From Bacteroides zoogleoformans (GTDB lineage Bacteria; Bacteroidota; Bacteroidia; Bacteroidales; Bacteroidaceae): 64,000 nucleotides of DNA. The stretch's first letter is position 1; every line of letters begins with the position of its first letter. A program made the translations under genes and the position numbers. Under the pieces are notes generated by a model. The model saw nothing but the letters and a program-made list of their open reading frames with translations. It was not told where the DNA came from and did no database searches. Shown piece after piece: positions 34,213 to 42,760 of this stretch. The stretch covers positions 124,001 through 188,000 of the forward strand of contig NZ_CP027231.1 of the NCBI RefSeq assembly GCF_002998435.1, written 5' to 3'.

Positions 34213-35391
34213 ATGAATTGTAGAAAACTGATAGGAAGTATATTGTTGCTGTTGGCAAGTGTTTGTGTGCAGGCACAAGGAACTTTCGTCATCGAGGGGA
34301 AAGTCAGTAATGTAAAGGAAGGCGTATGTCTGCGATTGTTCCGTATGGAAGGAGATATAGGCAAAGACATTGCGGCGGATACGTTGCGTGGAGGTACCTT
34401 TCGGTTTGAGCAACAGACGTTGGGCGAAGGAACCGACAAATTGGTGTTGATTATTACAGAAGGGAATTTATATACGATGGCTTTGGACCTTTGGGCGCGC
34501 CCCGGAAGCCATATCAAAATTACCGGAGATGATATGTTGGTTTATACTTGGCAAGTGGAAAGCGATATCCCCCAACAACATATCAGGCAACTTTTCGTTG
34601 ACGATTCGCGTGAACTTTGGAATGAGTATCAGCAAAACGATATTCAGGAAAAAAGATTGTATGACCGGTGTAGAAGTAAGGATATTACGGATGAAATGAA
34701 AAAAGAATTGCGCGCGCAAGGGGAAAAACTTTCGGAACTGAATAAGGGAATACAGACGCGCATCGATGCCAAAATCATAAAGCGTATGAAACAATTGCCT
34801 GTGGACGATGTGTGGATGGGAGAACTTGAAAAACTGTCGATTGATGTGAAATACAATCCGGATTATCCTTATCGCCGCGAAGTGACGGAGCTTTATAACA
34901 GCCTCTCGGAGGAGCAGCGGAAGACGGACAAGGCATTGGACATTCTGTCTTATTTGGCGCCACCGGATGCAGCCAATCTTGGTGAAAAGGCCGCGGACGA
35001 CGATTTATTTGACTTGCAAGGTAATGTGCATCATTTATCCGACTTTAAGGGCAAACCGGTTTTAATAGACTTTTGGAGTCGCGGATGCGGCCCTTGCATC
35101 ATGGCTCTACCGGAAATGAAGGAAATCAGCAAGAAATACGAAGGTCGTCTGGTGGTGGTGAGTTTGAGTATAGATAACAAAACCAACTGGGAGATAGCTT
35201 CACGGCATCATGAAATTACATGGTGGAACTTGAACGACCTGAAAGGGAATCATGGCTTGTATGCCAAATATGATTCGGGTGCCATTCCTCGTTATGTCTT
35301 TTTGTCTTCCGAAGGCGAAGTACAGGAAATGTGGTCGGGCTATGGCAAAGGCAGCCTGCTTGAGAAACTGGAGAAATTGATGAAAGATTGA
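34213..35391 (+). CDS. DUF4369 plus TlpA-like thioredoxin-fold exported protein
   Basis: The 392-residue product has a signal peptide ending VQAQ. A DUF4369-like beta domain follows at about residues 25-130 (FVIEGKVSNVKEGVCLRLF), then a helical linker to about 255. The AhpC-TSA/TlpA thioredoxin domain carries FWSRGCGPCIMALPEM with the redox pair CGPC near residue 294. The usual Trp before the active site is Arg-Gly here. Such proteins are periplasmic disulfide reductases or resistance-linked thioredoxins common in Bacteroidetes. The gene stands alone; 232 bp follow before the next gene with no clear signal. Confidence 0.88.
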   Translation: MNCRKLIGSILLLLASVCVQAQGTFVIEGKVSNVKEGVCLRLFRMEGDIGKDIAADTLRGGTFRFEQQTLGEGTDKLVLIITEGNLYTMALDLWARPGSHIKITGDDMLVYTWQVESDIPQQHIRQLFVDDSRELWNEYQQNDIQEKRLYDRCRSKDITDEMKKELRAQGEKLSELNKGIQTRIDAKIIKRMKQLPVDDVWMGELEKLSIDVKYNPDYPYRREVTELYNSLSEEQRKTDKALDILSYLAPPDAANLGEKAADDDLFDLQGNVHHLSDFKGKPVLIDFWSRGCGPCIMALPEMKEISKKYEGRLVVVSLSIDNKTNWEIASRHHEITWWNLNDLKGNHGLYAKYDSGAIPRYVFLSSEGEVQEMWSGYGKGSLLEKLEKLMKD

Positions 35392-35623
35392 GGAAAACGC
35401 ATCCACACATATATTATCTGCTTGTAGGTGGGGATACTGTCTAATCGACAAATGCGATAAAAAACGTCGGCCAGAGAGTGGGACGAATGATATTGCCCTT
35501 ATTTTATGCTTTCTTACTTATAAGAAAAATAGTTAAGTGTTGTTAAAACAGGGGGGGTAATTATCCTTCTTTCTGTATTCCGTATCTTCGCATTTCATTA
35601 ATCGATATCATAAAAAAGACACG

Positions 35624-38035
35624 ATGAATTACATGAAACGAACAGGAAGGAAACTTATCTCTTTTATTTTTGTTTTGCAAAGCATAGCTGCATCGGCGCA
35701 ATACAGGGTGCAGGGTGTAGTGACCGACTCCATCGGTACTCCGATAGATGCGGCAGTAGTTGTCTTGATGACTCCCGCAACCGGTGTCTCCATCCGGCAG
35801 GGCATCACTTCACCGGATGGAAAGTACGGCATGGACGCAGCGGGAGATATACAAATCTATGTAAGCTGCCTCGGGTATAAGCAATACCTGAGCGAGCCGT
35901 TCAGGGTGAGCAGAGACACTGTAATCTCCGACATTCGGCTGCGCCCCGAGAGTTTTCTGCTGGATGATGTAATCGTTGTCGGCGAGAAGCAGTCTCCGTC
36001 AATAAAGATAGAAGGAGGAAAGATGATTTTCACGCCTCGCAACAGTGGCATCACGGCTGGAAGTTCCGCCCTCGAGGTGTTGAAGAAAACGCCGGGAGTC
36101 TTCGTCGATGGGGAAAACAACATCAGCATCGGGGGCAAGAACGGTGTATTGGTCATTCTCGACGGAAAGCAGACGTACTTGCCCAAGGATGAGTTGGCCG
36201 CTCTGTTGAGAACCACCCCTTCGTCGTCGGTGGCTTCGGTAGAGGTCATGCACAACCCTTCCGCCCGGTATGATGCGGAAGGTTCGGGAGGCATCATCAA
36301 CATCAACCTGAAGAAGAGCAAGAGAGAAGGTTTCTTCTTGTCGCTCAACAACGGACTCTCTTATTGGAATCACCTGAGAGAAAATACGGAAATCGCTTTC
36401 AGCCATACGAAAGGGAAGCTCAGTCTGTCGGGCGGCTACAGTCACACTTTCGGGCATTTCGATATGGACTACGGTTTGCACCGCTGGCAGAACGGGAAAG
36501 AGTACTACAGCCCCACACAGGACACGGACAAGCGCAATACCATATCCGGAAATCTGAGCATGGAGTATGCGCTGAACGAGAGGCAGACCATAGGTGGGCG
36601 CATAGATGCCAACACGCTGTTCGGACCGGGAATAACCAATACCGTGACCGAAATAAGAGACATGGAAAGCAAGAAACTGGAACGGATTCTTTATGCCCGA
36701 AACGATTATTATAGGCAGAAAGGAAACCGCTACGGAGGAAATCTCTACTATGCGGCGAAGCCCCGAGAAGGGGTCAGTTATATGCTGGACTTCAACTACG
36801 CATGGTTTGACGGCGGTTCGGGCAACCGGCAACCCAACAAATACCTCGCACCCGACGGGAAAGTGCTGCAGGACAATCTTTATAAGTCGGTAAACAGTCG
36901 GAATATCCATATCTACGCCTTATCATATAACCAGCAACATCCTTTGTGGAACGGCGAACTGAAGTCCGGGCTTAAATATTCCTCCGTCCGTGCGGACAAC
37001 GATTACCGGTTCTATAACGTAGTGAACGAGCAAGAGAGCATAGACCGCACCCAGTCTAACGACTTCGGATACAGAGAGCAGATATGGGCTGCCTATATGC
37101 TTTATGCTCACGCCATAGGCAGCAAGCTCAAGCTGGAAGCGGGAGTGCGCGGCGAATATACCTTCTCCGACGGAACCTTGCGTGCCGTGGATGGCAGGAA
37201 CGATGAGAAGAACAAACGCAACTATTTCAACCTGTTCCCGACTTTCGACCTGAACTACCGGATCAGTGATAATCATACATTGACACTGAGCTATGCAAGC
37301 AGGATAGACCGTCCGGCTTATCAGGACTTGAATCCGTTCGAGTACCTTCTCGACGAATTGACTTCGTGGAAAGGCAATCCTTTCCTCATTCCGCAGAAGA
37401 CGCATCAGTTGTCGCTCGTTTACTCGCACAAACGGACGGCGCTGACTGCCTCCTATTCGTACATGAAAGATTATAAGACACAAATCACCGACACGGTCTC
37501 CATAGACAAGATGATTATGACGCCGCGCAACATCGGAAAGCAGCAGAGGCTCTCACTGACTCTGTTTCAAGGTATCGACATGGCACGATGGTGGGAGATG
37601 AATCTCAATCTGACGGGCTATTACGTTCGGAACGATATTGCTTTCGACCGTTATCGAACATTCGATTTGGACGACTTTGCCGGCATTTTCTCCATTCAGA
37701 ATACGATACGCCTTCCGTGGCAGATTCAGATGGAGCTGAACGGTTCGTACGCCACGGGACGTTTGGGAACTTCCAATGAGCATATCGAACCTTCGGGCTA
37801 TATCGATGTAGGTTTCGGTAAGAGTTTTGCCGATAAGAAGTGGACGGTCAATCTGGCCCTGACCGATATTTTCCGAACCAGCCGCTGGGATAATTACCGT
37901 TCGTTCACCGGCTTCCGGTTGTGGAACTGGGGTAAGAGCGAGTCAAGGCAGGTAAAGCTGAATGTAACCTACAGATTCGGCAAACAGAAGAGTGCCTCGC
38001 ACAGCAGCAAATTCGAGGAGATAGACAGATTGTGA
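35624..38035 (+). CDS. outer-membrane beta-barrel family protein (CarboxypepD_reg + plug + OMP_b-brl_3)
   Basis: The 803-residue product has a signal peptide ending ASAQ and a CarboxypepD_reg-like domain (about 27-115). A plug-like domain follows (about 120-220: LEVLKKTPGVFVDGENNISIGGKNGVLVILDGK, with VLKKTPGVFVD as the hallmark). The barrel contains TLSYASRIDRPAYQDLNPFEYL, typical of this receptor-like family. The last residues are not aromatic because a Lys/Ser-rich tail follows YRFGKQK, which is unusual for BAM recognition. The cargo is unknown and there is no SusD partner. A strong bidirectional terminator follows. Confidence 0.87.
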   Translation: MNYMKRTGRKLISFIFVLQSIAASAQYRVQGVVTDSIGTPIDAAVVVLMTPATGVSIRQGITSPDGKYGMDAAGDIQIYVSCLGYKQYLSEPFRVSRDTVISDIRLRPESFLLDDVIVVGEKQSPSIKIEGGKMIFTPRNSGITAGSSALEVLKKTPGVFVDGENNISIGGKNGVLVILDGKQTYLPKDELAALLRTTPSSSVASVEVMHNPSARYDAEGSGGIININLKKSKREGFFLSLNNGLSYWNHLRENTEIAFSHTKGKLSLSGGYSHTFGHFDMDYGLHRWQNGKEYYSPTQDTDKRNTISGNLSMEYALNERQTIGGRIDANTLFGPGITNTVTEIRDMESKKLERILYARNDYYRQKGNRYGGNLYYAAKPREGVSYMLDFNYAWFDGGSGNRQPNKYLAPDGKVLQDNLYKSVNSRNIHIYALSYNQQHPLWNGELKSGLKYSSVRADNDYRFYNVVNEQESIDRTQSNDFGYREQIWAAYMLYAHAIGSKLKLEAGVRGEYTFSDGTLRAVDGRNDEKNKRNYFNLFPTFDLNYRISDNHTLTLSYASRIDRPAYQDLNPFEYLLDELTSWKGNPFLIPQKTHQLSLVYSHKRTALTASYSYMKDYKTQITDTVSIDKMIMTPRNIGKQQRLSLTLFQGIDMARWWEMNLNLTGYYVRNDIAFDRYRTFDLDDFAGIFSIQNTIRLPWQIQMELNGSYATGRLGTSNEHIEPSGYIDVGFGKSFADKKWTVNLALTDIFRTSRWDNYRSFTGFRLWNWGKSESRQVKLNVTYRFGKQKSASHSSKFEEIDRL

Positions 38036-38060
38036 CCTCATGCTTCTGTCTGAAAACACC

Positions 38061-38095
38061 AAAGGCTGCACCTATCGGGTGCAGCCTTTACTGTT
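38061..38095. terminator. bidirectional terminator between the barrel gene and glyA
   Basis: AAAGGCTGCACC and GGTGCAGCCTTT form a perfect 12-bp stem (38061-38089) with loop TATCG. T-rich tails lie on both sides, between convergent genes. Confidence 0.9.
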
Positions 38096-38129
38096 TTTCA
38101 TATCGGGGTGATGAACCGTTGTCTCCTGT

Positions 38130-39410
38130 TTAGTAGGCAAACAGCGGATATGCTTTCATCTTCCGGTTCACACGTGCACGGACGTCCGCGATGACTTGTT
38201 CATTGTCTACGTTGGACAGAACCGTCTCAATCATTTCGGCTATTTCCAGCATCAGGTCTTCTTTGGCGCCGCGGGTGGTGATGGCCGGGGTGCCCAGACG
38301 GATGCCCGAAGTCTGGAAAGCCGAACGGCTGTCGAACGGCACCATGTTCTTGTTCACCGTGATGTCCGCAGACACCAGCGCTTTCTCGGCCACCTTGCCC
38401 GTCAGGTCGGGATATTTGCCGCGCAGGTCTACCAGCATGGAGTGATTGTCCGTACCGCCCGAAACAATGGTGAAGCCGCGGTCTATCAAGGCTTGTGCCA
38501 ACGTGGCGGCATTCTTCTTCACCTGTTTGGCGTAGGCTTTCCATTCCGGTTGCAGAATTTCGCCGAAAGCCACTGCCTTGGCCGCGATGACGTGCTCCAG
38601 AGGTCCGCCCTGAATGCCAGGGAATACAGCCGAATCGAGCAGTTGAGACATCATCTTGATTTCTCCCTTGGGAGTCGTTTTTCCCCACGGGTTGGGGAAG
38701 TCCTTGCCCATCATGATGACGCCTCCGCGAGGGCCGCGCAGCGTCTTGTGCGTGGTGGAGGTCACGATATGCGCATACTTCACGGGGTTGTCCAGCTCTC
38801 CGGCGGCAATCAGTCCGGCAGGGTGAGCCATGTCTATCAGCAGGATGGCGCCCACCTTGTCTGCGATTTCGCGCATACGCTTGTAGTCCCATTCGCGGGA
38901 ATAGGCCGACCCTCCGCCGATAATCATCTTCGGCTTCTCGCGCAGGGCTGTTTCCTCCATTTGGTCGTAGTCCACCCGTCCGGTCTCCCGGTTCAGGTTG
39001 TATTCGCAGGGAGTGTAGAGAATGCCGGAAGTGTTGACCAAAGAACCGTGAGAGAGGTGTCCGCCGTGAGCGAGGTTCAGTCCCATGAATTTATCGCCCG
39101 CATTCAGTACGGCAAGGAATACGGCCGCGTTGGCTTGTGCGCCGGAGTGGGGCTGTACGTTGGCCCATTCTGCCCCGAAGATTTGTTTCAAACGGTCGAT
39201 GGCTATCTGTTCGCTTTGGTCCACTACTTCGCAACCGCCGTAGTAACGCTTGCCGGGATAGCCTTCGGCATACTTGTTGGTCAGGCAGGACCCCATGGCC
39301 TGCATCACTTGGTCGCTAACGAAGTTCTCTGATGCAATCAGTTCAATGCCTTTGAGCTGGCGTTGATGTTCTTTTTCGATGATGTCGAAAATCAAATCGT
39401 CTCTTTTCAT
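38130..39410 (-). CDS. glyA: serine hydroxymethyltransferase
   Basis: GlyA interconverts serine and glycine, charging tetrahydrofolate. The 426-residue PLP enzyme has [19 protein letters not shown] near residue 25, [11 protein letters not shown] near 85, and [12 protein letters not shown] near 195. The PLP lysine is in [15 protein letters not shown] near 220. [11 protein letters not shown] lies near the C-terminus. It has its own promoter box at 39461-39468 and ends at a bidirectional terminator. Confidence 0.97.
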   Translation of the reverse strand: MKRDDLIFDIIEKEHQRQLKGIELIASENFVSDQVMQAMGSCLTNKYAEGYPGKRYYGGCEVVDQSEQIAIDRLKQIFGAEWANVQPHSGAQANAAVFLAVLNAGDKFMGLNLAHGGHLSHGSLVNTSGILYTPCEYNLNRETGRVDYDQMEETALREKPKMIIGGGSAYSREWDYKRMREIADKVGAILLIDMAHPAGLIAAGELDNPVKYAHIVTSTTHKTLRGPRGGVIMMGKDFPNPWGKTTPKGEIKMMSQLLDSAVFPGIQGGPLEHVIAAKAVAFGEILQPEWKAYAKQVKKNAATLAQALIDRGFTIVSGGTDNHSMLVDLRGKYPDLTGKVAEKALVSADITVNKNMVPFDSRSAFQTSGIRLGTPAITTRGAKEDLMLEIAEMIETVLSNVDNEQVIADVRARVNRKMKAYPLFAY

Positions 39411-39460
39411 TACTGTATATTAGATAAGTTGATAAATCGGTGTTTCTCTTGTTACGTGCA

Positions 39461-39468
39461 CAAATTTA
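39461..39468 (-). promoter_or_regulatory. putative promoter -7 box (TAAATTTG) for glyA
   Basis: The minus strand reads TAAATTTG, a TAnnTTTG match, 50 bp upstream of the glyA ATG. No glycine riboswitch fold was recognised in the 105-bp gap. Confidence 0.5.
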
Positions 39469-39515
39469 AAGGAAATAAATGAATAAACGGAAATATACAA
39501 AGGAAATTTACGTGC

Positions 39516-40289
39516 TCAGAAGAGTACTCCGAAAGAAAAGCTGAGCACGTTGTCCCGGCGTCTGAACTGTATTCCGTTTTTCACGGTTTTGTCCGCAGTT
39601 TGATGTTCATTGTTCGGGATGTCGCAGGTGACACGTTTGGATATGTTGTGCAACCCGATATCGTAACGGAAATCGAAAAATATACGAGAGATGGTGACTG
39701 ATACGCCGGTCGTGCAGCTGATGTTGAACGGGTGCAGCTGCTCATGAATATTCTCCTGATTGAAATTCTCAAAAGTTATGTTGCTTCTCTTATTCCATAT
39801 ATAGCGTATTTTGGGGCCTGCGAACACAGCGAGACTGTAAGGCCCTTCTTTGATGATGTTGTATCCGTAGATTACGGGGAAGTCTATGCTGTGGATAGAT
39901 GATGTGATGGAAGCTTCCACCGACCGGGGCGTTGTAGTGGCTGCGGCCGGCAAAGGGCGTTCGAAAGTGATGTTGCAGCGATTGACGTTGTATGAAACTT
40001 CGGGCTGAAGGAAGTGTTTGTTAAAATTTATCCGCATGAAAAGAGCACCGAAATGCCCTATTTTATAATTGTTCTGTACTTCTTCAACGGATATTCCGTC
40101 AACATCGAAACTGGAAATAAGGAGCAAAGAAGAAGTGAATCCACCTTTGATGCCGAAGTTCACCCGATGGTCTTTTCGTTGTTCCGGTTGTTCTTCATCC
40201 GCTGTGCCCGGCACTATAGGGGTTTGTGCCCACATTGTTGCGGAAAGGATTGCCGAATATAAACAGATGAAGATTTTTTTCGTTTTCAT
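39516..40289 (-). CDS. PorT-like outer-membrane beta-barrel protein
   Basis: The 257-residue product has a signal peptide ending MWAQ, then a small eight- to ten-strand barrel. Evidence is VNFGIKGGFTSSLLL, HFGALFMRINFNKHFLQPEVSYN, IDFPVIYGYNI, YSLAVFAGPKIRYIW and the terminal SFSFGVLF. The last residue is Phe, as BAM substrates have. This is the OMP_b-brl_2/PorT family. PorT itself serves type IX secretion, but general family members have no proven role. It is last in the pyrB-pyrI-flavin reductase run, 53 bp after the reductase stop. An eight-codon upstream frame overlaps its start. Confidence 0.82.
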   Translation of the reverse strand: MKTKKIFICLYSAILSATMWAQTPIVPGTADEEQPEQRKDHRVNFGIKGGFTSSLLLISSFDVDGISVEEVQNNYKIGHFGALFMRINFNKHFLQPEVSYNVNRCNITFERPLPAAATTTPRSVEASITSSIHSIDFPVIYGYNIIKEGPYSLAVFAGPKIRYIWNKRSNITFENFNQENIHEQLHPFNISCTTGVSVTISRIFFDFRYDIGLHNISKRVTCDIPNNEHQTADKTVKNGIQFRRRDNVLSFSFGVLF

Positions 40290-40312
40290 GTGAAGGTTCT
40301 TTTCGTTTTCAT
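40286..40312 (-). other. eight-codon upstream reading frame overlapping the barrel-gene start
   Basis: The 15-bp word ACATGAAAACGAAAA occurs twice, 23 bp apart. The upstream copy opens a frame MKTKRTFT whose TGA overlaps the main ATG as ATGA. It copies the first four codons of the real gene (MKTK). It may be a duplication relic or a coupling leader peptide. Confidence 0.5.
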
Positions 40313-40342
40313 GTCTGTCTCGATTCTTTCGCCGGTCGTTGG

Positions 40343-40915
40343 CTACTTGTTTCCTTTCTTCTCTACCGACCAGCCGAACTTGCCTATCTTTTCGCCCAAC
40401 TCATAATATCCGCCATGCACGTAGACCAGCGGGTTGGTCTCCGCCAGTTCCAGCTTGCCGGTTTCCGGGTTGAGCTTATCGGTTTCGGCACGCACGTTCA
40501 CCACCTCGGCAATGAACATGTCGTGCGAGCCCAGAGAGACGATCTCTTTCACCCTGCACTCGATGCAGAGCGGAGACTCTTCGATGAGCGGGGCGCTGAC
40601 TACGCTACACTTCCCCGGCGTCAGGCCCATCTCCTTGAATTTATCATGATTCTTGCCGGAGCGTACGCCGCACCAGTCGGTGGCACGCGCCATCTCTTTC
40701 GTGGTAAGGTTGATGACGAACTCCATGTGGCGCCTGATGAGGTCGTAGGAGTATCGTTCGGGGCGCACGGAGATGTAGCACATGGGCGGGTTCGTGCAAA
40801 TCGTTCCCGTCCATGCCACGGTCAGTATGTTGTATTCGTCCGGAGTGCTTCCGCAGCTCACCAGTACGGCGGGCAGCGGATAAATCATCGTTCCGGGTTT
40901 CCAGTCTTCTTTCAT
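40343..40915 (-). CDS. flavin reductase family protein (FMN-binding split barrel)
   Basis: The 190-residue product has a flavin_reduct domain. It carries VSCGSTPDEYNILTVAWTGTICTNPPMCYISVRPERYS, summarised by NILTVAWTGT and PPMCYISVRP, followed by FVINLTT and VNVRAE. It probably binds FMN and may reduce free flavin or act as a small oxidoreductase. The partner is unknown. The ATG at 40913-40915 lies 8 bp from the pyrI stop; the frame extends back into pyrI but the domain begins here. Confidence 0.88.
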   Translation of the reverse strand: MKEDWKPGTMIYPLPAVLVSCGSTPDEYNILTVAWTGTICTNPPMCYISVRPERYSYDLIRRHMEFVINLTTKEMARATDWCGVRSGKNHDKFKEMGLTPGKCSVVSAPLIEESPLCIECRVKEIVSLGSHDMFIAEVVNVRAETDKLNPETGKLELAETNPLVYVHGGYYELGEKIGKFGWSVEKKGNK

Positions 40916-40923
40916 GTTGCCGT

Positions 40924-41388
40924 TCAGATTATTTCGATGTCTTCGCGCGTCTGTTCTTTCTCGCAGTAGTGGCACTTGATGACGCATTTCTCCTTGTCTA
41001 TCACATGGAAGCGTGTGGCCATCGGTTCGTTGTTCGTGACGCATTTGGGGTTGGCGCATCGCACGATGCCTTGCAGCTCGTCGGGCAGGCTCACTTCGCG
41101 TTTTTCCGCCACCTCATAGTCGCGGATGATGTTCAGCTTCACGTTCGGGGCCACCACGGCGATGCGGTTGATCTCTTCGTCGCAGAAAAACTTGTCGGCG
41201 ATTTTGATGATGCCCTTCGTGCCCAGCTTCTTGCTCTTGAGGTTGAAGCCGATGGTGATGTTATTACTCATGTGCTCCAGTCCCAGCAAAGAGACTACGG
41301 TGAACAGTTTCTCCGAAGGGATGTGGTCGATGACGGTGCCGTTCTCCAGTGCGGCCACCTGCAACTCTTGTTTCTTTTCGTTCAGCAT
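40924..41388 (-). CDS. pyrI: aspartate carbamoyltransferase regulatory subunit
   Basis: The 154-residue PyrI has the allosteric nucleotide-binding domain ([21 protein letters not shown]). A C-terminal zinc domain follows with four cysteines in CANPKCVTN and [11 protein letters not shown]. It gives ATP/CTP control to the PyrB catalytic trimers. It follows pyrB by 38 bp. Confidence 0.97.
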   Translation of the reverse strand: MLNEKKQELQVAALENGTVIDHIPSEKLFTVVSLLGLEHMSNNITIGFNLKSKKLGTKGIIKIADKFFCDEEINRIAVVAPNVKLNIIRDYEVAEKREVSLPDELQGIVRCANPKCVTNNEPMATRFHVIDKEKCVIKCHYCEKEQTREDIEII

Positions 41389-41426
41389 CTTTCTATCTAC
41401 TGTTTTTTGGCGGTTTACGAATTACT

Positions 41427-42365
41427 TTACTTGGTGAAATCCCTGACTTGCTCCAACGTGATGCCCAGTACGTCGCACAAGATGGCCTCGCGTGCGTACA
41501 GCCCGTTTTGCGCCTGCTGGAAATAGTAGGCCTTGGGGTTGTCGTCCACATCGTAGGCAATCTCGTTCACCCGGGGCAGGGGATGCAGGATGCGCAGGTT
41601 GGGACGGGCATGCTCCAGCATTTTGTTGCGCAGGATATAGACATTCTTCACGCGCTCGTATTCCATCAGGTCGGTGAAGCGTTCGCGTTGCACGCGCGTC
41701 ATGTAGAGGATGTCGGCCTCGGCGATGGTCTCTTCGGTAAAGTCGGTATGTTCCACGTACCTGATGCTGTGTTCCCGGCAATAGATTTTATATTCCTCGG
41801 GCATCTTCAGTTCTTCGGGGGCGATGAAGTGGAACGTGGGGTTGAAGTGGCGCATGGCCATCAGCAGCGAGTGGACGGTGCGTCCGTACTTCAAATCGCC
41901 CACCAGAAAGAGGTTCAGGTTCTCCAGCGTGCCCTGCGTCTTGTAGATGGAATAAAGGTCGAGCATGGTCTGCGAGGGATGCTGGTTGGCCCCGTCGCCG
42001 GCATTGACGATGGGCACGGCGGTCACTTCGCTGGCATAGCGTGCGGCGCCCTCCAGGTGGTGGCGCATCACGATGATGTCGGCATAGTTGCTCACCATCT
42101 TGATGGTGTCTTTCAGCGTTTCGCCTTTGGACGAGCTGGTGGCTTTGGGGTCTGAAAAGCCGATGACACGTGCTCCGAGGCGGTTGGCCGCCGTCTCGAA
42201 GCTCAGGCGGGTGCGGGTAGAAGGCTCGAAAAATAGGGTGGCTACCACTTTCCCGTCCAATAAGCGGCGGTTGGGACGGGCCTCAAACTCTTCCGCCATC
42301 TTCAGCATGTAGTGTATTTTCTCCTTGCTGTGGTCGGCAATGGTGACTAAACTTCTGTTTTCCAT
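41427..42365 (-). CDS. pyrB: aspartate carbamoyltransferase catalytic subunit
   Basis: PyrB forms carbamoyl aspartate, the committed step of pyrimidine synthesis. The 312-residue product contains the carbamoyl-phosphate motif [13 protein letters not shown] near residue 55, VIRHHxEG-like [10 protein letters not shown] near 105 and [15 protein letters not shown] near 140. The aspartate-binding [11 protein letters not shown] lies near 268. It leads the pyrB-pyrI operon. No PyrR-type attenuator was recognised upstream. Confidence 0.97.
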   Translation of the reverse strand: MENRSLVTIADHSKEKIHYMLKMAEEFEARPNRRLLDGKVVATLFFEPSTRTRLSFETAANRLGARVIGFSDPKATSSSKGETLKDTIKMVSNYADIIVMRHHLEGAARYASEVTAVPIVNAGDGANQHPSQTMLDLYSIYKTQGTLENLNLFLVGDLKYGRTVHSLLMAMRHFNPTFHFIAPEELKMPEEYKIYCREHSIRYVEHTDFTEETIAEADILYMTRVQRERFTDLMEYERVKNVYILRNKMLEHARPNLRILHPLPRVNEIAYDVDDNPKAYYFQQAQNGLYAREAILCDVLGITLEQVRDFTK

Positions 42366-42617
42366 ACGATTGAATTCATTTATATTTTTCGAGAGTGTAA
42401 AGTTAAGGAAAATCTGTGTGCCATGGAAATATGTAGGGAAGTTTTTTGAGGGAAATCATTAGAATCTGGTAAATTTTTAATGAGATATTCTTCGATATAA
42501 GACAATTTACAATTGCCTTTCTTGAGGAATATGCCGCAAACTAATATCCTCCTACCATCGGGGCTCCATACCCCAACCGTATCAAAGCCGTGTTTTCTTT
42601 GTGTCAACTTCGTATCT

Positions 42618-42672
42618 ATAGAAGCGGAAGATATACGGAGGATATACGGAGCGGATACGGAGGATATACGGA
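42618..42672 (+). repeat. 11-bp phased ATACGGA array upstream of the PBP1A gene
   Basis: Five head-to-tail 11-bp units are ATAGAAGCGGA, AGATATACGGA, GGATATACGGA, GCGGATACGGA and GGATATACGGA. The period is exact. The last four keep ATACGGA at the same phase, about one helical turn apart. The array lies 46 bp before the -7 box of the downstream gene. Confidence 0.85.
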
Positions 42673-42718
42673 CAGTAAAAAGATAGGCGAAAACATAGAT
42701 GTATCCAATATATTTTCC

Positions 42719-42726
42719 TACCTTTG
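42719..42726 (+). promoter_or_regulatory. putative promoter -7 box (TACCTTTG) for the PBP1A operon
   Basis: TACCTTTG fits TAnnTTTG, 34 bp upstream of the ATG at 42761. Confidence 0.55.
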
Positions 42727-42760
42727 CCCAATTATTTAACGTTGATTTCAAGAATTGAAA

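Larger units (their letters stand above)
42366..42760. other. 395-bp divergent control region between pyrB and the PBP1A gene
   Basis: The region holds the 11-bp ATACGGA array (42618-42672) and a TAnnTTTG box for the PBP1A gene. The minus side toward pyrB has only a near-match TAACTTTA at about 42398-42405. A 123-codon minus-strand frame covers most of it but runs through the repeats and matches nothing I know. Confidence 0.6.

Noticed and set aside
38196..39332. 378-codon plus-strand frame opposite glyA
   Set aside because: It is the antisense shadow of a complete serine hydroxymethyltransferase gene.
39411..39515. Glycine or tetrahydrofolate riboswitch before glyA
   Set aside because: The gap is only 105 bp and AT-rich, with a -7 box 50 bp from the ATG. 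There is no room for, or sign of, the conserved aptamer cores.
42380..42751. 123-codon minus-strand frame between pyrB and the PBP1A gene
   Set aside because: It runs through the 11-bp array and the promoter region of the plus-strand gene, has no recognisable domain, and would overlap the PBP1A promoter.
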